Shown one piece after another: positions 1-8,183 of a stretch of 64,000 nt of DNA. The translations under genes were made by a program, and so were the position numbers. Numbering within the stretch: position 1 is the stretch's first letter; the number at the start of each line of letters is the position of its first letter. Source of the DNA: Muribaculaceae bacterium (GTDB taxonomy: Bacteria; Bacteroidota; Bacteroidia; Bacteroidales; Muribaculaceae); contig JAFZSO010000059.1 in NCBI GenBank assembly GCA_017619355.1, forward strand, positions 62,001 through 126,000. The letters are read 5' to 3'. The notes below the pieces were generated by a model. It searched no databases, was not told the origin of the DNA, and saw only the letters and a program-made list of their open reading frames with translations.

Positions 1-429
1 GCGCTTGCCACGGGCACGGCCGTTGAAGAACACGAGGTCGCCCGGCTTGAGTTCGTTGCGTGCGATGCGGCGTCCGTCGTTGACCTGTCCACCTGAAGTG
101 CGGTCGAGGCTGAAACCGAAGCGCTTGAACACATAGCTGGTGAAGCCGGAGCAGTCAAAACCGCGAGGACTTGCCTGACCATAGCGGTAAGGCACGCCTT
201 TGAACTTGAAGGCGAAATTGAGAAGGTCCTTTACTTGACTGTCGCTAGCGTTATTGTTGATGGGGGCATTCCTTAACTGTTCACGCACGGTGGCGGCAAC
301 GCCCTTCTTAGCAGGAGGGGGAGGAACGTCACGCTGTAAACGCTGCGCCTGGGCGTTGAAAGCCAAAGCACTAGAGAAAACAACCATGAACAGAAAGGAA
401 AATATGCGTTGTTGGTTCAATAATTTCAT
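1..429 (-). CDS. NlpC/P60 family peptidase (3' part cut off by window edge)
   Basis: The frame is open on the minus strand from an ATG at 429 to the first base of the window, giving the first 143 residues. A hydrophobic signal peptide (MKLLNQQRIFSFLFMVV..., ending near AQAQ) is followed by a Pro/Lys linker and then the start of an NlpC/P60 cysteine peptidase domain. The nucleophile motif FDCSGF is visible, preceded by GVPYRYG and followed by LKPGDLVFF, the usual order in this family. Such enzymes cleave peptidoglycan stem peptides in the periplasm. The catalytic His lies beyond the window. A TAATTTTG -7 box at 483-490 supports the start. Confidence 0.88.
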   Translation of the reverse strand, partial: MKLLNQQRIFSFLFMVVFSSALAFNAQAQRLQRDVPPPPAKKGVAATVREQLRNAPINNNASDSQVKDLLNFAFKFKGVPYRYGQASPRGFDCSGFTSYVFKRFGFSLDRTSGGQVNDGRRIARNELKPGDLVFFNGRARGKR

Positions 430-482
430 AAAAAAAATAATTTTGTGCAGCGGAGCATTAACTCCAAAATTCAAATTCTGCA

Positions 483-513
483 CAAAATTACCTATTTATA
501 TAAAGAGCGGCAA
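483..513 (-). promoter_or_regulatory. Bacteroidetes-type promoter for the NlpC/P60 gene
   Basis: Read on the minus strand: -7 box TAATTTTG (483-490) with a TTG (511-513) 20 nt upstream, matching the TTTG-N19-21-TAnnTTTG pattern. It lies about 55 nt before the start codon. The rest of 430-679 holds only small imperfect hairpins (for example GCAAAC/GTTTGC at 545-563), and I see no gene in it. Confidence 0.6.
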
Positions 514-679
514 GCCCGCGAAAGGTTCTTAAACATTTACGGTTGCAAACGAAAACGGTTTGCGGGGTTGCCCAATGTGCCGTGTTTAAAAGGATGGGCA
601 CGGTTTTGATTTACAAATTGATAAAAAATGAAATTTGAAGAAATAACAAATTTTAACAAGAAAATAAATCTAATAACGG

Positions 680-2227
680 TCAAAATGCATCGTTATAGCC
701 TGGTGAGGGTAATGGCCTCATGATGTACTTGATGGCCTTTCCCACATGGTTGGCGATGTCGCCTGCAATGAGTCCGTAGGTGCCTTGTTCCTCGACAGCG
801 ATGTCACCCGCCTTGCCGTGCACATAGACGCCGAGCACCACGCCCCAGTCGGGGGCATAGCCCTGTGCTATGAAAGCTGCAATGACACCGGTGAGCACGT
901 CGCCACTGCCTGCGGTAGCCATGCCGGCGTTACCGCTACTGTTGATATATACCTTGCCGTCGGGCCTGACGGTCATGGTGTGATGGCCCTTGAGCACAAT
1001 GGTGATTTCGTAGAGCTTCGACACGTCGATGGCCTTCTTGAGCCGTTCCTCGTCGCTGTGGTGCAGGCCGAAGAGGCGGTCGAACTCGGCATCGTGCGGA
1101 GTGAGGATGGAGCCCTTGGGTATGCTGCGGAGCAACATGGGGCGGAGCGCGATGCAGTTGAGCGCGTCGGCATCGAGAATGCAGGGCATGCGGTAGTTCT
1201 TGATGAAGGTGTCGACGGCATCGAGGGTCTCGTCGGCAATGCCCATGCCCGGGCCGAGCGCTACCACGCTATACTTGTGATGCAATTCGATGTTGGTGGT
1301 GAAAATCTCGTTACGGTCGCCCTCGAAGAGCACCTCAGGTGCGGCGGCCATGAGGGGCGAGAAACCGCAGCGAGGGGCATGCACGGTGACCAGTCCAGCT
1401 CCAGCCCTAGTGGCTCCCCTTGCCGAGAGAATGGCGGCGCCCATCATGCCATAGCTACCAGCTACGAGGAAGACGGTGCCGTTGTCATACTTGTTGATGA
1501 AAGGGGAGTGGGGCTTGAGAATGCCTCTCACGTCGCTCTCCTCGATGAGGTAGAAGTCGGTGGGCGTCTTGCTGATGGCATTCTCGCTCAGGTCGAGGTC
1601 GAGCACCTTGCACTCGCCCACAAACTGTGCGTTCTCGGCAAAGAAGAAGGCGAGGCGCTTGAACTGGAAGGTGAGGGTGAGGTCGGCCTGGATGATGTTG
1701 CGCGGGTCGCTGCCCAGGTTCCACTCGCCGAAGAGGCCTGAGGGCACGTCGATGGAGACGACAAATGCCTCAGACTCGTTGATATACTGCACCAGGGCCT
1801 GATAGCCGCCCTTGAGAGGGCTGCGCAAGCCTGAGCCGAAGAGTCCGTCGATGACCAGGTCGTTGCGGTCAAGATCGGGCGGGTTGAAGGTGTCGACAAT
1901 CTCGACGAAGTCCACTCCTTCCATCTTGAGAATGAGGTCGCGGTTGGTGGAACAGCAAGCCGAGAGGTGCGACGACTTGATGTTGAACAGATAGACTTCG
2001 GGGTGATAGCCCTGCTCGTAGAGCATGCGTGCGGCAGCGAGGGCGTCGCCACCGTTATCGCCAGGACCCGCAAAGATGACGATGCGCTTGGAAGGCAGCC
2101 ATCGCGACATGATCTCGTAGGCTACGGCCGAAGCGGCGCGTTCCATGAGCTCGAGCCGTGAAATGCCTTCTTCTTCAATGGTTTGCTGGTCGATGCGTCT
2201 GATTCCTTCGGTAGTGAATATTTTCAT
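680..2227 (-). CDS. nnr: Bifunctional NAD(P)H-hydrate epimerase / ADP-dependent dehydratase
   Basis: This 515-residue protein has the full two-domain YjeF architecture and the length of the E. coli protein. The N-terminal epimerase domain carries GPGDNGGD at residues 54-61. The C-terminal ribokinase-like dehydratase domain shows GPGMG, DADALN, LTPHDAEFDRL and the end motif GNAGMATAGSGDVLTG (432-447). Together the domains repair hydrated NADH and NADPH: the epimerase interconverts the R and S hydrates and the dehydratase restores NAD(P)H using ADP. It is a housekeeping gene, apparently on its own transcript: a TATTTTTG -7 box lies at 2265-2272, although no clear -33 element is seen. Confidence 0.95.
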   Translation of the reverse strand: MKIFTTEGIRRIDQQTIEEEGISRLELMERAASAVAYEIMSRWLPSKRIVIFAGPGDNGGDALAAARMLYEQGYHPEVYLFNIKSSHLSACCSTNRDLILKMEGVDFVEIVDTFNPPDLDRNDLVIDGLFGSGLRSPLKGGYQALVQYINESEAFVVSIDVPSGLFGEWNLGSDPRNIIQADLTLTFQFKRLAFFFAENAQFVGECKVLDLDLSENAISKTPTDFYLIEESDVRGILKPHSPFINKYDNGTVFLVAGSYGMMGAAILSARGATRAGAGLVTVHAPRCGFSPLMAAAPEVLFEGDRNEIFTTNIELHHKYSVVALGPGMGIADETLDAVDTFIKNYRMPCILDADALNCIALRPMLLRSIPKGSILTPHDAEFDRLFGLHHSDEERLKKAIDVSKLYEITIVLKGHHTMTVRPDGKVYINSSGNAGMATAGSGDVLTGVIAAFIAQGYAPDWGVVLGVYVHGKAGDIAVEEQGTYGLIAGDIANHVGKAIKYIMRPLPSPGYNDAF

Positions 2228-2368
2228 GTGTGTGAGATGTTTCGGATGTTATGTTTTGAAAATACAAAAATACGGCTTTTCACGAATAAAAAAAAATATT
2301 TTTCAATCAAATGACAATGATGAGCAGTTTTTTTGACGATGCAGGGGATTATGGGCAACTTTGGCCAG

Positions 2369-2410
2369 GGTAAAAAAAAGAACCGCCGACAAGCTCTGGC
2401 TGTCGGCGGT
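2369..2410 (-). terminator. Rho-independent terminator of the PH-domain gene
   Basis: A perfect 10-bp stem (2382-2391 pairing with 2401-2410, ACCGCCGACA/TGTCGGCGGT) with a 9-nt loop lies just past the stop codon. On the minus strand it is followed by a run of T (complement of 2371-2378). Confidence 0.85.
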
Positions 2411-2431
2411 AAAATCTCTATTCAAGTTGTT

Positions 2432-2890
2432 TTATTCCGTTTTTTTCAGATTATATATCTGTTCGTGGATCTTGGTGCTGAATGTCAGCGGGCGACTGAT
2501 GTATTTATACTTATTTGTCGCTTCACCGGTTGTGACATTAACCGTACCGTAATTCAACAGGCGGCCAAGGATTGACTGTTCGACTTGGACACCTTCACAC
2601 TTGCTCAGAAGAAGTTCAAAGGAATTCCTGTTGATGATGCCACGCTTGAAGATGAGTCGATGCGTGGTGACGACATATTGCCGACCTCCATAAATAGAAC
2701 AAGCCCATGCAAGGGCAATAATAAGGATGACAGCGCAAATACAAACGATTACCAGTGGCTCGAATGGTAAAAAGATGGCGCCAATGGCAAGTAAGGCCAC
2801 AAGAAATGGTCCGGTATAGATGATGCTATCTTGTTTGGCTTCATAAACAACCTTCTCTCCTGTCATCAAATGACTCTGAATGTATCCCAT
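2432..2890 (-). CDS. PH-domain (bPH2-type) membrane protein
   Basis: A 152-residue protein starting MGYIQSHLMTGEKVVYEAKQ. Two adjacent hydrophobic segments (about residues 25-65) are followed by a basic turn and a bacterial PH-like domain with the typical line GGRQYVVTTHRLIFKRG and the LGRLLNYGTVNV motif of YdbT/DUF304-type proteins. I chose the ATG at 2890 rather than an upstream in-frame ATG at 2947 because a TATATTTG -7 box (2921-2928) sits between them. The cellular role of this family is poorly known; it is probably at the inner membrane. It is divergent from hpt. Confidence 0.8.
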   Translation of the reverse strand: MGYIQSHLMTGEKVVYEAKQDSIIYTGPFLVALLAIGAIFLPFEPLVIVCICAVILIIALAWACSIYGGRQYVVTTHRLIFKRGIINRNSFELLLSKCEGVQVEQSILGRLLNYGTVNVTTGEATNKYKYISRPLTFSTKIHEQIYNLKKTE

Positions 2891-2920
2891 AATAAAATGA
2901 TTAATTGTTTTACTTTTTTG

Positions 2921-2948
2921 CAAATATACATATTTTTTCCATATCAAA
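2921..2948 (-). promoter_or_regulatory. Promoter of the PH-domain gene
   Basis: Minus strand: -7 box TATATTTG (2921-2928) with TTTG at 2945-2948. The 16-nt spacing is shorter than the usual 19-21. The box decides the start codon of the gene, since the longer reading frame would begin upstream of it. Confidence 0.5.
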
Positions 2949-3012
2949 GTGTCATAAATGAAAAAAGTTGGACATTCTGGAAATAAAAATATTTAAAGAA
3001 AAGTGGATTATG

Positions 3013-3044
3013 TTTGGTGGTGGCAAGAAACTTTAGTAATTTTG
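3013..3044 (+). promoter_or_regulatory. Consensus promoter of hpt-adk
   Basis: TTTG at 3013-3016, then exactly 20 nt, then TAATTTTG at 3037-3044. The predicted leader before the hpt ATG at 3067 is only about 15 nt. Confidence 0.8.
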
Positions 3045-3066
3045 CTCAACCAAAAAAAGTAACGTG

Positions 3067-3612
3067 ATGAACGAACTGACGATAAACGGGCTGACTTTTG
3101 AGCCCTATTTGAAAGAGAGCGAGATACTGGAGCAGGTGGCGCGTGTGGCCAACGAAATCAAGGCTGACCTGACGACGCCTAATCCGCTGTTTGTGTGCGT
3201 GCTGAATGGCGCATTCATCTTTGCCGCCGACCTGTTCAGGGCGCTGGAACTGCCCGAGGCCGAAATCACATTCATCCGCTTTAAGTCTTATGAGGGCACA
3301 TCGTCGACGGGCGAGGTGACTCAGATGATGGGTTTGACCGAGGACATCAGCGGTCGCGAAGTGGTGATTATTGAAGACATTGTGGACACGGGCATGACGA
3401 CTCAGAAGTTGCGTGAAGTGCTGCAGGCACACGGGCCCAAGTCGGTGAAGATGGCGTCCCTGCTGTTCAAGCCGGCCTCGCTCACCGCCAGCGTGGCGCC
3501 CGAGTATGTGGGCTTCGAGATTCCGTCGAAGTTCATCATAGGCTATGGCCTGGACCTTGACGGCAAGGTGCGCAACCTGCGCGACATCATGGTACTGAAA
3601 GAGATGAAATAA
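3067..3612 (+). CDS. hpt: Hypoxanthine phosphoribosyltransferase
   Basis: A 181-residue purine salvage enzyme making IMP or GMP from hypoxanthine or guanine and PRPP in the cytoplasm. The PRPP-binding signature VVIIEDIVDTGMT lies near residues 100-112, preceded by the flexible-loop motif FKSYEGTSSTGEV. The length matches the bacterial HPRT family. The GTG just upstream (3064) is an unlikely start; the ATG at 3067 is preferred. It is followed 32 nt later by adk, so the two nucleotide-metabolism genes are probably co-transcribed. Confidence 0.95.
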   Translation: MNELTINGLTFEPYLKESEILEQVARVANEIKADLTTPNPLFVCVLNGAFIFAADLFRALELPEAEITFIRFKSYEGTSSTGEVTQMMGLTEDISGREVVIIEDIVDTGMTTQKLREVLQAHGPKSVKMASLLFKPASLTASVAPEYVGFEIPSKFIIGYGLDLDGKVRNLRDIMVLKEMK

Positions 3613-3644
3613 CTGAATATCAACAATATAAAAAAGAAACTGCT

Positions 3645-4226
3645 ATGTTGAACATTGTAATGTTTGGAGCGCCCGGTTCGGGCAAAGGAACACAGAGCGA
3701 CATGCTCATCACCACTTATGAACTGTTTCACATCTCCACTGGCGATGTGCTTCGCGACAACATCAAGCGCGGCACGGAACTGGGCAAGACGGCGAAAGAC
3801 TATATCGACAAGGGTCAGCTGATACCCGACGAACTGATGACGAGCATCTTGGCGTCGGTGGTCGACGAGCATGCCGAGGAGGCCAAGTATGGTGTGATTT
3901 TCGACGGATTCCCCCGCACCATTGCGCAGGCCGAGGCCCTCGACGAGATGCTGGCCGAGCGTGGCACGGGCATCAGTGCCGTGATTGGCCTGGATGTGCC
4001 CGAAGAAATTCTGGTAGAGCGCCTGTTGCTCCGCGGCAAGGAAAGCGGCCGTAGCGACGACAACCTGGAGACCATCAACGACCGCCTGAAGGTGTATCAT
4101 AACAGCACGGCTCCGCTCAAGGAATACTATGCTGAGAAAGGCCTGCTGCACATGATCAAGGGCACCGACACACCCATTGATGTGTTCGATCGGATAAGGG
4201 CAGAACTCGCTCCGCTCGTTGATTAG
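3645..4226 (+). CDS. adk: Adenylate kinase
   Basis: A 193-residue protein with P-loop GAPGSGKGTQ (residues 8-17), the NMP-binding segment STGDVLR, the signature FDGFPRTIAQAEAL and the lid-region arginines (LLLRGKESGRSDD). The short lid lacks a Cys4 zinc site. It interconverts ATP plus AMP and 2 ADP. It is probably the second gene of an operon with hpt. Its stop codon is followed by a hairpin and TTTAGGG-type repeats (see the gene-end module finding). Confidence 0.96.
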   Translation: MLNIVMFGAPGSGKGTQSDMLITTYELFHISTGDVLRDNIKRGTELGKTAKDYIDKGQLIPDELMTSILASVVDEHAEEAKYGVIFDGFPRTIAQAEALDEMLAERGTGISAVIGLDVPEEILVERLLLRGKESGRSDDNLETINDRLKVYHNSTAPLKEYYAEKGLLHMIKGTDTPIDVFDRIRAELAPLVD

Positions 4227-4288
4227 AGTTTAGGGTTTAGTGTTTAGTGATGCTGCTTCGCAGCGGTTTATGTGTTTAGGGTTGAACC
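4227..4288 (+). repeat. Gene-end module: TTTAGGG-like repeats with short hairpin
   Basis: Directly after the adk stop come degenerate GTTTAGGGTTTAGTG copies, then a perfect hairpin GCTGC-TTC-GCAGC (4252-4264), then another GTTTAGGGTTGAAC. There is no U-tract, so it is not a standard terminator. Confidence 0.55.
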
Positions 4289-4669
4289 TTAAACTTCGTT
4301 GTTAAGCGAATTTTCAAAGCTACGGCGCAATCCACTGATAAGTCGTGAAGTTGTGAAGAACGAAGGTTTTATGTTCTCCAACTCATTATTGGTTATATAA
4401 CCCACCTCTACCGCAATTTGCAATTGGCAGTAGGTTTCCATCAACGAACCATATGCGATTTCAAGAAAATGGATTTTTTCTTTATATGACATGCGACCAA
4501 CCCCCTCGGCGATATTTGATGGAACAGAAATCATAGCCCTTCGCACTTGACTGCAAAGGGCAAACTGCTCATAGTTGGGGAATTTTGCTACCAACTTATA
4601 AACTAACTTTGCCAATTCTTTAGCTTGAATCCAAGCATCAAGTTTCTCAAAAGCGTAGATGTCATCCAT
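4289..4669 (-). CDS. Four helix bundle protein (23S rRNA intervening-sequence protein family)
   Basis: A 126-residue all-helical protein. The motifs EKLDAWIQAKELAKLVYKL near the N-terminus, and SVPSNIAEGVGR followed by FLEIAYGSLMETYCQL, are diagnostic of the S23/IVP four-helix-bundle family. The family was first seen inside 23S rRNA intervening sequences, but stand-alone copies are common in Bacteroidetes and their function is unknown. There is no rRNA gene here. The gene is AT-richer than its neighbours, suggesting recent acquisition. A TAATTTTG -7 box lies at 4690-4697. Confidence 0.88.
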   Translation of the reverse strand: MDDIYAFEKLDAWIQAKELAKLVYKLVAKFPNYEQFALCSQVRRAMISVPSNIAEGVGRMSYKEKIHFLEIAYGSLMETYCQLQIAVEVGYITNNELENIKPSFFTTSRLISGLRRSFENSLNNEV

Positions 4670-4689
4670 ATCTGTTGTAGTTTTGTTTA

Positions 4690-4719
4690 CAAAATTACTA
4701 TTATTCTCTCAACTCTCAA
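4690..4719 (-). promoter_or_regulatory. Promoter of the four-helix-bundle gene
   Basis: Minus strand: TAATTTTG (4690-4697) with a TTG (4717-4719) 19 nt upstream. The -33 element lies inside the CTCAACC low-complexity tract. Confidence 0.55.
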
Positions 4720-4768
4720 CCCTCAACCCTCAACTCTAAACTCTCAACCCTGAGCGGCAGCTCAGATT
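4700..4768 (-). repeat. Gene-end module after the alanine symporter: hairpin plus GGTTGAGAG repeats
   Basis: Read on the minus strand after the symporter stop: a perfect hairpin CTGAGC-TGCC-GCTCAG (4750-4765), then tandem GGTTGAGAG/GAGTTTAGAG-type units down to about 4705. The organisation is the same as at 4227, 8104 and 17276. Confidence 0.55.
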
Positions 4769-6202
4769 CTATTCCCAGCACTCGATATCGTCGGCGATTT
4801 CGGGCAGTTTGTCGCGGCTGAAGGTGGGGTCCTTGATGCCCTGCCGTTTCTGGGCGCGGTAGTCGTTGAGCAGTCTGAAGGCATACTTGCCCAGGAAGAT
4901 GATGGCAATGAGGTTACATGCGGTGAGCAGTGCCATGCACACATCGCCCAGACTCCACACGAGGTCGAGGCTGGCAAGTGCTCCGAAGATGACCATGACC
5001 CCGCCCGAGAAAAAGCGGAAAACTTGCAAAATCCATCGTTTGCGTGTGAGGAACAATACATTCGATTCGCCATAGTAGTAGTTGCCTATGATGCTGCTGA
5101 AAGCAAAGAAGAAGATGGCAACCGCTACCACAATGGTGCCGGCATTGCCTATCTGGCTCTGGAGGGCACCTTGAGTGAGGTTGATGCCGTTGTACTCGGG
5201 ATTGTTGTAGAGGCCGCTGAGCAGGATGATGAAAGCGGTGCAGCTGCACACGAGCAGGGTGTCGGTGAACACGCCGAGCGCCTGGATGAGACCCTGCTTC
5301 ACAGGATGAGTGACATGAGCCGTGGCGGCGACATTGGGCGCTGAACCCTCGCCAGCCTCGTTACTGAACAGGCCTCGCTTGATGCCGTTCATCATAGTGA
5401 TGCCTATGGCACCGCCGGCAAACTGGCCGACACCGAAGGCACTCTCGAATATGACCTTGAACATGTGTGGCACCTTGTCGATGTTCATGCCAATGATAAT
5501 GACGGCGATGATGAAATAGCCGATGGCCATGAAGGGCACGACCACGCTGCTCACATTGGCAATGCGGTGAATGCCGCCAAAGGCAATGATTAGCCCCAAG
5601 GCAGCGAGAATGATGCCCACGATGATGGGGTCGAAACCGAAGGCCTGATTCATGGCTCCGCAAATGGTGTTGGACTGAATGGAGTTGTAGGAAAGTCCAA
5701 AGGTGAGCGCCATGAGCACGGCAAAAAGGGCAGCCATCCACTTGTTGTGCATGCCGTGAAGGATGTAGTAGGCAGGTCCGCCAATGAACGATCTCTCGCC
5801 TTTGCGCTTGTAGAGCTGCGCGAGCGTTGACTCGACAAATGCCGTGGCCGAGCCGATGAGGGCGATGAGCCACATCCAGAAGATGGACCCTGGTCCGCCC
5901 ACGGCAATGGCAGTGGCTACACCGGCGAGGTTACCTGTGCCCACCCGAGTAGCGACCGACACGGCAAAGGCTTGGAATGAGGAAATGCTCTTCTTGCCCT
6001 TATCTTTGGGTCCCGTGCTGGCCGAGTCGCCCAGGAGTCGCACCATCTCGCCAATCATGCGGAACTGCACGAAGCGCGTGCGCCAGGTGAAGAAGAGTCC
6101 GCACAGGATGAGTGCACCAATGAGGATGTAGGTCCACAAGAAGTCGTTGATGTGTTCCAGTGTGAGGTTGAGCCAGCCGTCGGGAGCGAAAAATTCGTTC
6201 AT
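4769..6202 (-). CDS. Sodium:alanine symporter family protein (AGCS)
   Basis: A 477-residue polytopic membrane protein with the AGCS-family signature around residues 77-105 (SFQAFAVSVATRVGTGNLAG followed by GGPGSIFWMW) and the segment MNGIKRGLFSNEAGEGSAPN near the middle. These proteins import alanine or glycine with Na+ across the inner membrane. About ten hydrophobic segments are visible. No clear TAnnTTTG box is present upstream; the 126 bp before the start contain GACAATTAATGA-like repeats and a five-copy 8-bp tandem repeat (6275-6314). The exact substrate cannot be told from sequence. Confidence 0.93.
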   Translation of the reverse strand: MNEFFAPDGWLNLTLEHINDFLWTYILIGALILCGLFFTWRTRFVQFRMIGEMVRLLGDSASTGPKDKGKKSISSFQAFAVSVATRVGTGNLAGVATAIAVGGPGSIFWMWLIALIGSATAFVESTLAQLYKRKGERSFIGGPAYYILHGMHNKWMAALFAVLMALTFGLSYNSIQSNTICGAMNQAFGFDPIIVGIILAALGLIIAFGGIHRIANVSSVVVPFMAIGYFIIAVIIIGMNIDKVPHMFKVIFESAFGVGQFAGGAIGITMMNGIKRGLFSNEAGEGSAPNVAATAHVTHPVKQGLIQALGVFTDTLLVCSCTAFIILLSGLYNNPEYNGINLTQGALQSQIGNAGTIVVAVAIFFFAFSSIIGNYYYGESNVLFLTRKRWILQVFRFFSGGVMVIFGALASLDLVWSLGDVCMALLTACNLIAIIFLGKYAFRLLNDYRAQKRQGIKDPTFSRDKLPEIADDIECWE

Positions 6203-6274
6203 GATTAGAGTGTTAGAGGTCAGACAATTGATGACAATTAATGACTAATTATTGTATTGATGACAATTCGTTAG

Positions 6275-6314
6275 TAGACAAGTAGACAAGCAAACAAGCA
6301 AACGAGTAAACGAG
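6275..6314. repeat. Five-copy 8-bp tandem repeat
   Basis: Five consecutive octamers: TAGACAAG, TAGACAAG, CAAACAAG, CAAACGAG, TAAACGAG. They lie between the end of the MazG-like gene and the symporter start, 73-112 nt upstream of the symporter ATG. Confidence 0.8.
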
Positions 6315-6328
6315 GGGATGAGGGCGGG

Positions 6329-6655
6329 TTAGCGGTTGTCGCCTTGGCCGTGGAGCAGGTTGCGGGCTTGGCGGGAATGGATTTTGTCGACATTCATCTG
6401 TGCCACATCGTCGAGGTCGAGGCCCAGATCGGAGGCGATGGCTGCCACATACCACAGCACATCGCCCAGTTCCTTGGCGAGTTCGCGCGTGGTGTCGGGG
6501 TCAAAGTTGCCTTGCTTGTCGCGGATGGTTTTCTTCACTTTCTCGGCCACTTCACCGGTTTCGCCGGCGAGGCCAATGGTGGGGTACACCACCTTCATGT
6601 CTTGAGGGTAGATGGCAGTTTTGCGTGTTGCCTGCTGGTAATCGTTGAATGTCAT
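6329..6655 (-). CDS. MazG-like nucleotide pyrophosphohydrolase
   Basis: A 108-residue single-domain all-alpha NTP pyrophosphatase. The metal-binding pattern is visible: GETGEVAEKVKK near residues 31-42 followed by ELAKELGDVLWYVA (58-71), matching the ExxE...ExxD arrangement of the MazG/dCTPase superfamily. It hydrolyses a nucleoside triphosphate to the monophosphate plus PPi, probably as house-cleaning; the substrate is unknown. I used the ATG at 6655 (MTFNDYQQ) because a TATTTTTG -7 box at 6673-6680 excludes the longer frame. It is divergent from the esterase gene. Confidence 0.88.
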   Translation of the reverse strand: MTFNDYQQATRKTAIYPQDMKVVYPTIGLAGETGEVAEKVKKTIRDKQGNFDPDTTRELAKELGDVLWYVAAIASDLGLDLDDVAQMNVDKIHSRQARNLLHGQGDNR

Positions 6656-6774
6656 GGTTTGAATGTTTTTCACAAAAATACGCTTTTTTTGCGAGAAAAG
6701 TGCGAAACAGGGCAAAAATCGCTGAAAAATGTATATCTTTGTGAGAGATGTTGACTTGAAAACCTTTTGGAACG

Positions 6775-8103
6775 ATGAAACATATAACCATGTTATTGAG
6801 TGGCTTTGTGGCGCTGGTAATGTCGGCGAACGGGGCAGTGATTATCGATGGGCAGATTGTGGGGGCGGAACAGTATCCGGGCACGGAGCGCACCTATCAG
6901 GTGTCGGTGCCCGACCAGTACGACGGCATCCATCCTGCGTGCCTCTATGTGGGGCTCGACGGGCAGTTGTGCAATGCCGTGGCGGTGATGGACAGTCTGA
7001 TGGCGGCGGGGAAGATGCCCGTGACCATTGGGGTGTTTCTCCAACCTGGCGTTATCAAGGATGCACAGGGTCGAGTGGTGCGCTATAACCGCAGCAACGA
7101 GTTTGATGCGACCGACGACCACTTTGCACGCTTCATCGAGGCCGAACTGCTGCCTGCTGTGGAGAAGCTGGTGACGCCCGACGGCCGGCGTGTGCGGCTG
7201 TCGCCCGATGGCAACGACCACATGATTTTCGGGCTGAGCAGCGGCGGCATCGCGGCGTTTGTGGCGGGCTGGCACCGTCCCGACCTGTTCAGCCGCGTGT
7301 TCAGCGGTGTGGGCACCTTTGTGACCATGCGCGGCGGCAACGACCTGCAGATGTTTGTGCGCAAGAGCGAGCCCCGTGCGTTGAAGATATGCCTGCAAGA
7401 CGGCACCGAGGATGTGTGGAACCCCATCTTCGGTCATTGGTATGAGGGCAACCGCATGCTTGCCACGGCACTGGACTTTGCCGGCTACGAGACGAAATAC
7501 GACTGGAGCGACTGTGGTCATGGCGTGAAGCACGCCAGCGAAATATTTGCCGAGGTGATGGAATGGATGTGGCAGGGCTATCCCGCCCGCATCAGCAAGG
7601 GCCAGACGCAGAACGGTCTGCTTGCCGAGATTCTGGTGCCGGGCAGCGAGTGGGAGATGTGTGACGACGACGATGTGAACTGCGTGTGGAACATGGACTA
7701 CGCCTATTACCCCGACAGCACATTCAGGGTAGAGTTCCTCTCGCCGTCTAACGGCAACTGGCTGTGGCAGAGCACGCGTCTGCCCGACGGCACCTACGGC
7801 AACTCGCAGCGGTTCTACTATCTGCACAGTTACGACAACGCGCCGGTTGACATCAGCGACATGGCGTTTGATGCTGCGGGCTACCTGTATGTGCTCACCA
7901 GTGCCGGCATCCAGATTTGCGACCAGAACGGCCGCGTGCGGGGCATCGTGGATGCTCCCTCCTGCGACTGTGTGGAGCAGTGCTGCATAGCCATTGCCGA
8001 TGGCGCCATTGTGGTGTCGTCGGCCACGGGAATGTGGCGGCGTGCCTTCAATGTGAAACCTCCCGAGCCGGGTGTCACACCCAAGTCACAAGGGCAAGGG
8101 TAG
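6775..8103 (+). CDS. Secreted esterase with C-terminal SMP-30-like segment
   Basis: A 442-residue exported protein (signal peptide about residues 1-21, ending SANGA). Residues about 25-290 resemble the Fes/IroE-type esterase family: IFGLSSGGIAAF contains the GxSxG nucleophile elbow, QDGTEDVWNP supplies a candidate Asp, and CGHGVKHASE the candidate His. The last 150 residues resemble part of a gluconolactonase/SMP-30 propeller (ISDMAFDAAGYLYVLTSAGIQI). The combination suggests hydrolysis of an ester on a carbohydrate or siderophore-like substrate in the periplasm; the substrate is unknown. A TATCTTTG -7 box is at 6734-6741. A hairpin and repeat module follows the stop. Confidence 0.8.
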   Translation: MKHITMLLSGFVALVMSANGAVIIDGQIVGAEQYPGTERTYQVSVPDQYDGIHPACLYVGLDGQLCNAVAVMDSLMAAGKMPVTIGVFLQPGVIKDAQGRVVRYNRSNEFDATDDHFARFIEAELLPAVEKLVTPDGRRVRLSPDGNDHMIFGLSSGGIAAFVAGWHRPDLFSRVFSGVGTFVTMRGGNDLQMFVRKSEPRALKICLQDGTEDVWNPIFGHWYEGNRMLATALDFAGYETKYDWSDCGHGVKHASEIFAEVMEWMWQGYPARISKGQTQNGLLAEILVPGSEWEMCDDDDVNCVWNMDYAYYPDSTFRVEFLSPSNGNWLWQSTRLPDGTYGNSQRFYYLHSYDNAPVDISDMAFDAAGYLYVLTSAGIQICDQNGRVRGIVDAPSCDCVEQCCIAIADGAIVVSSATGMWRRAFNVKPPEPGVTPKSQGQG

Positions 8104-8158
8104 TGCGAGCAAGCTCGCGGTTTAGAGTTAAGGGTTTAGAGTTTTGAGTTTAGAAAGA
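8104..8158 (+). repeat. Gene-end module: GCGAGC hairpin plus GGTTTAGAG repeats
   Basis: One nt after the esterase stop a perfect 6-bp hairpin GCGAGC-AA-GCTCGC (8105-8118) is followed by GGTTTAGAGTTAAGGG and further TTTAGAG copies up to the next gene. It has the same design as 4227, 4700 and 17276. Confidence 0.6.
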
Positions 8159-8183
8159 TTATTAATGAACTAAAAATAACGAA

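Noticed and set aside
254..532. 92-residue plus-strand frame at the left edge
   Set aside because: It lies antisense to the NlpC/P60 gene and its promoter, and has no family resemblance.
541..610. Possible riboswitch or small RNA before the NlpC/P60 gene
   Set aside because: The hairpins are short and imperfect and match no riboswitch consensus I know; position downstream of nnr fits a weak terminator as well.
746..1741. 331-residue plus-strand open frame over nnr
   Set aside because: It is the antisense shadow of the well-supported nnr gene; composition is typical of a reverse frame (many Val/Glu/His), and it has no promoter or recognisable motif.
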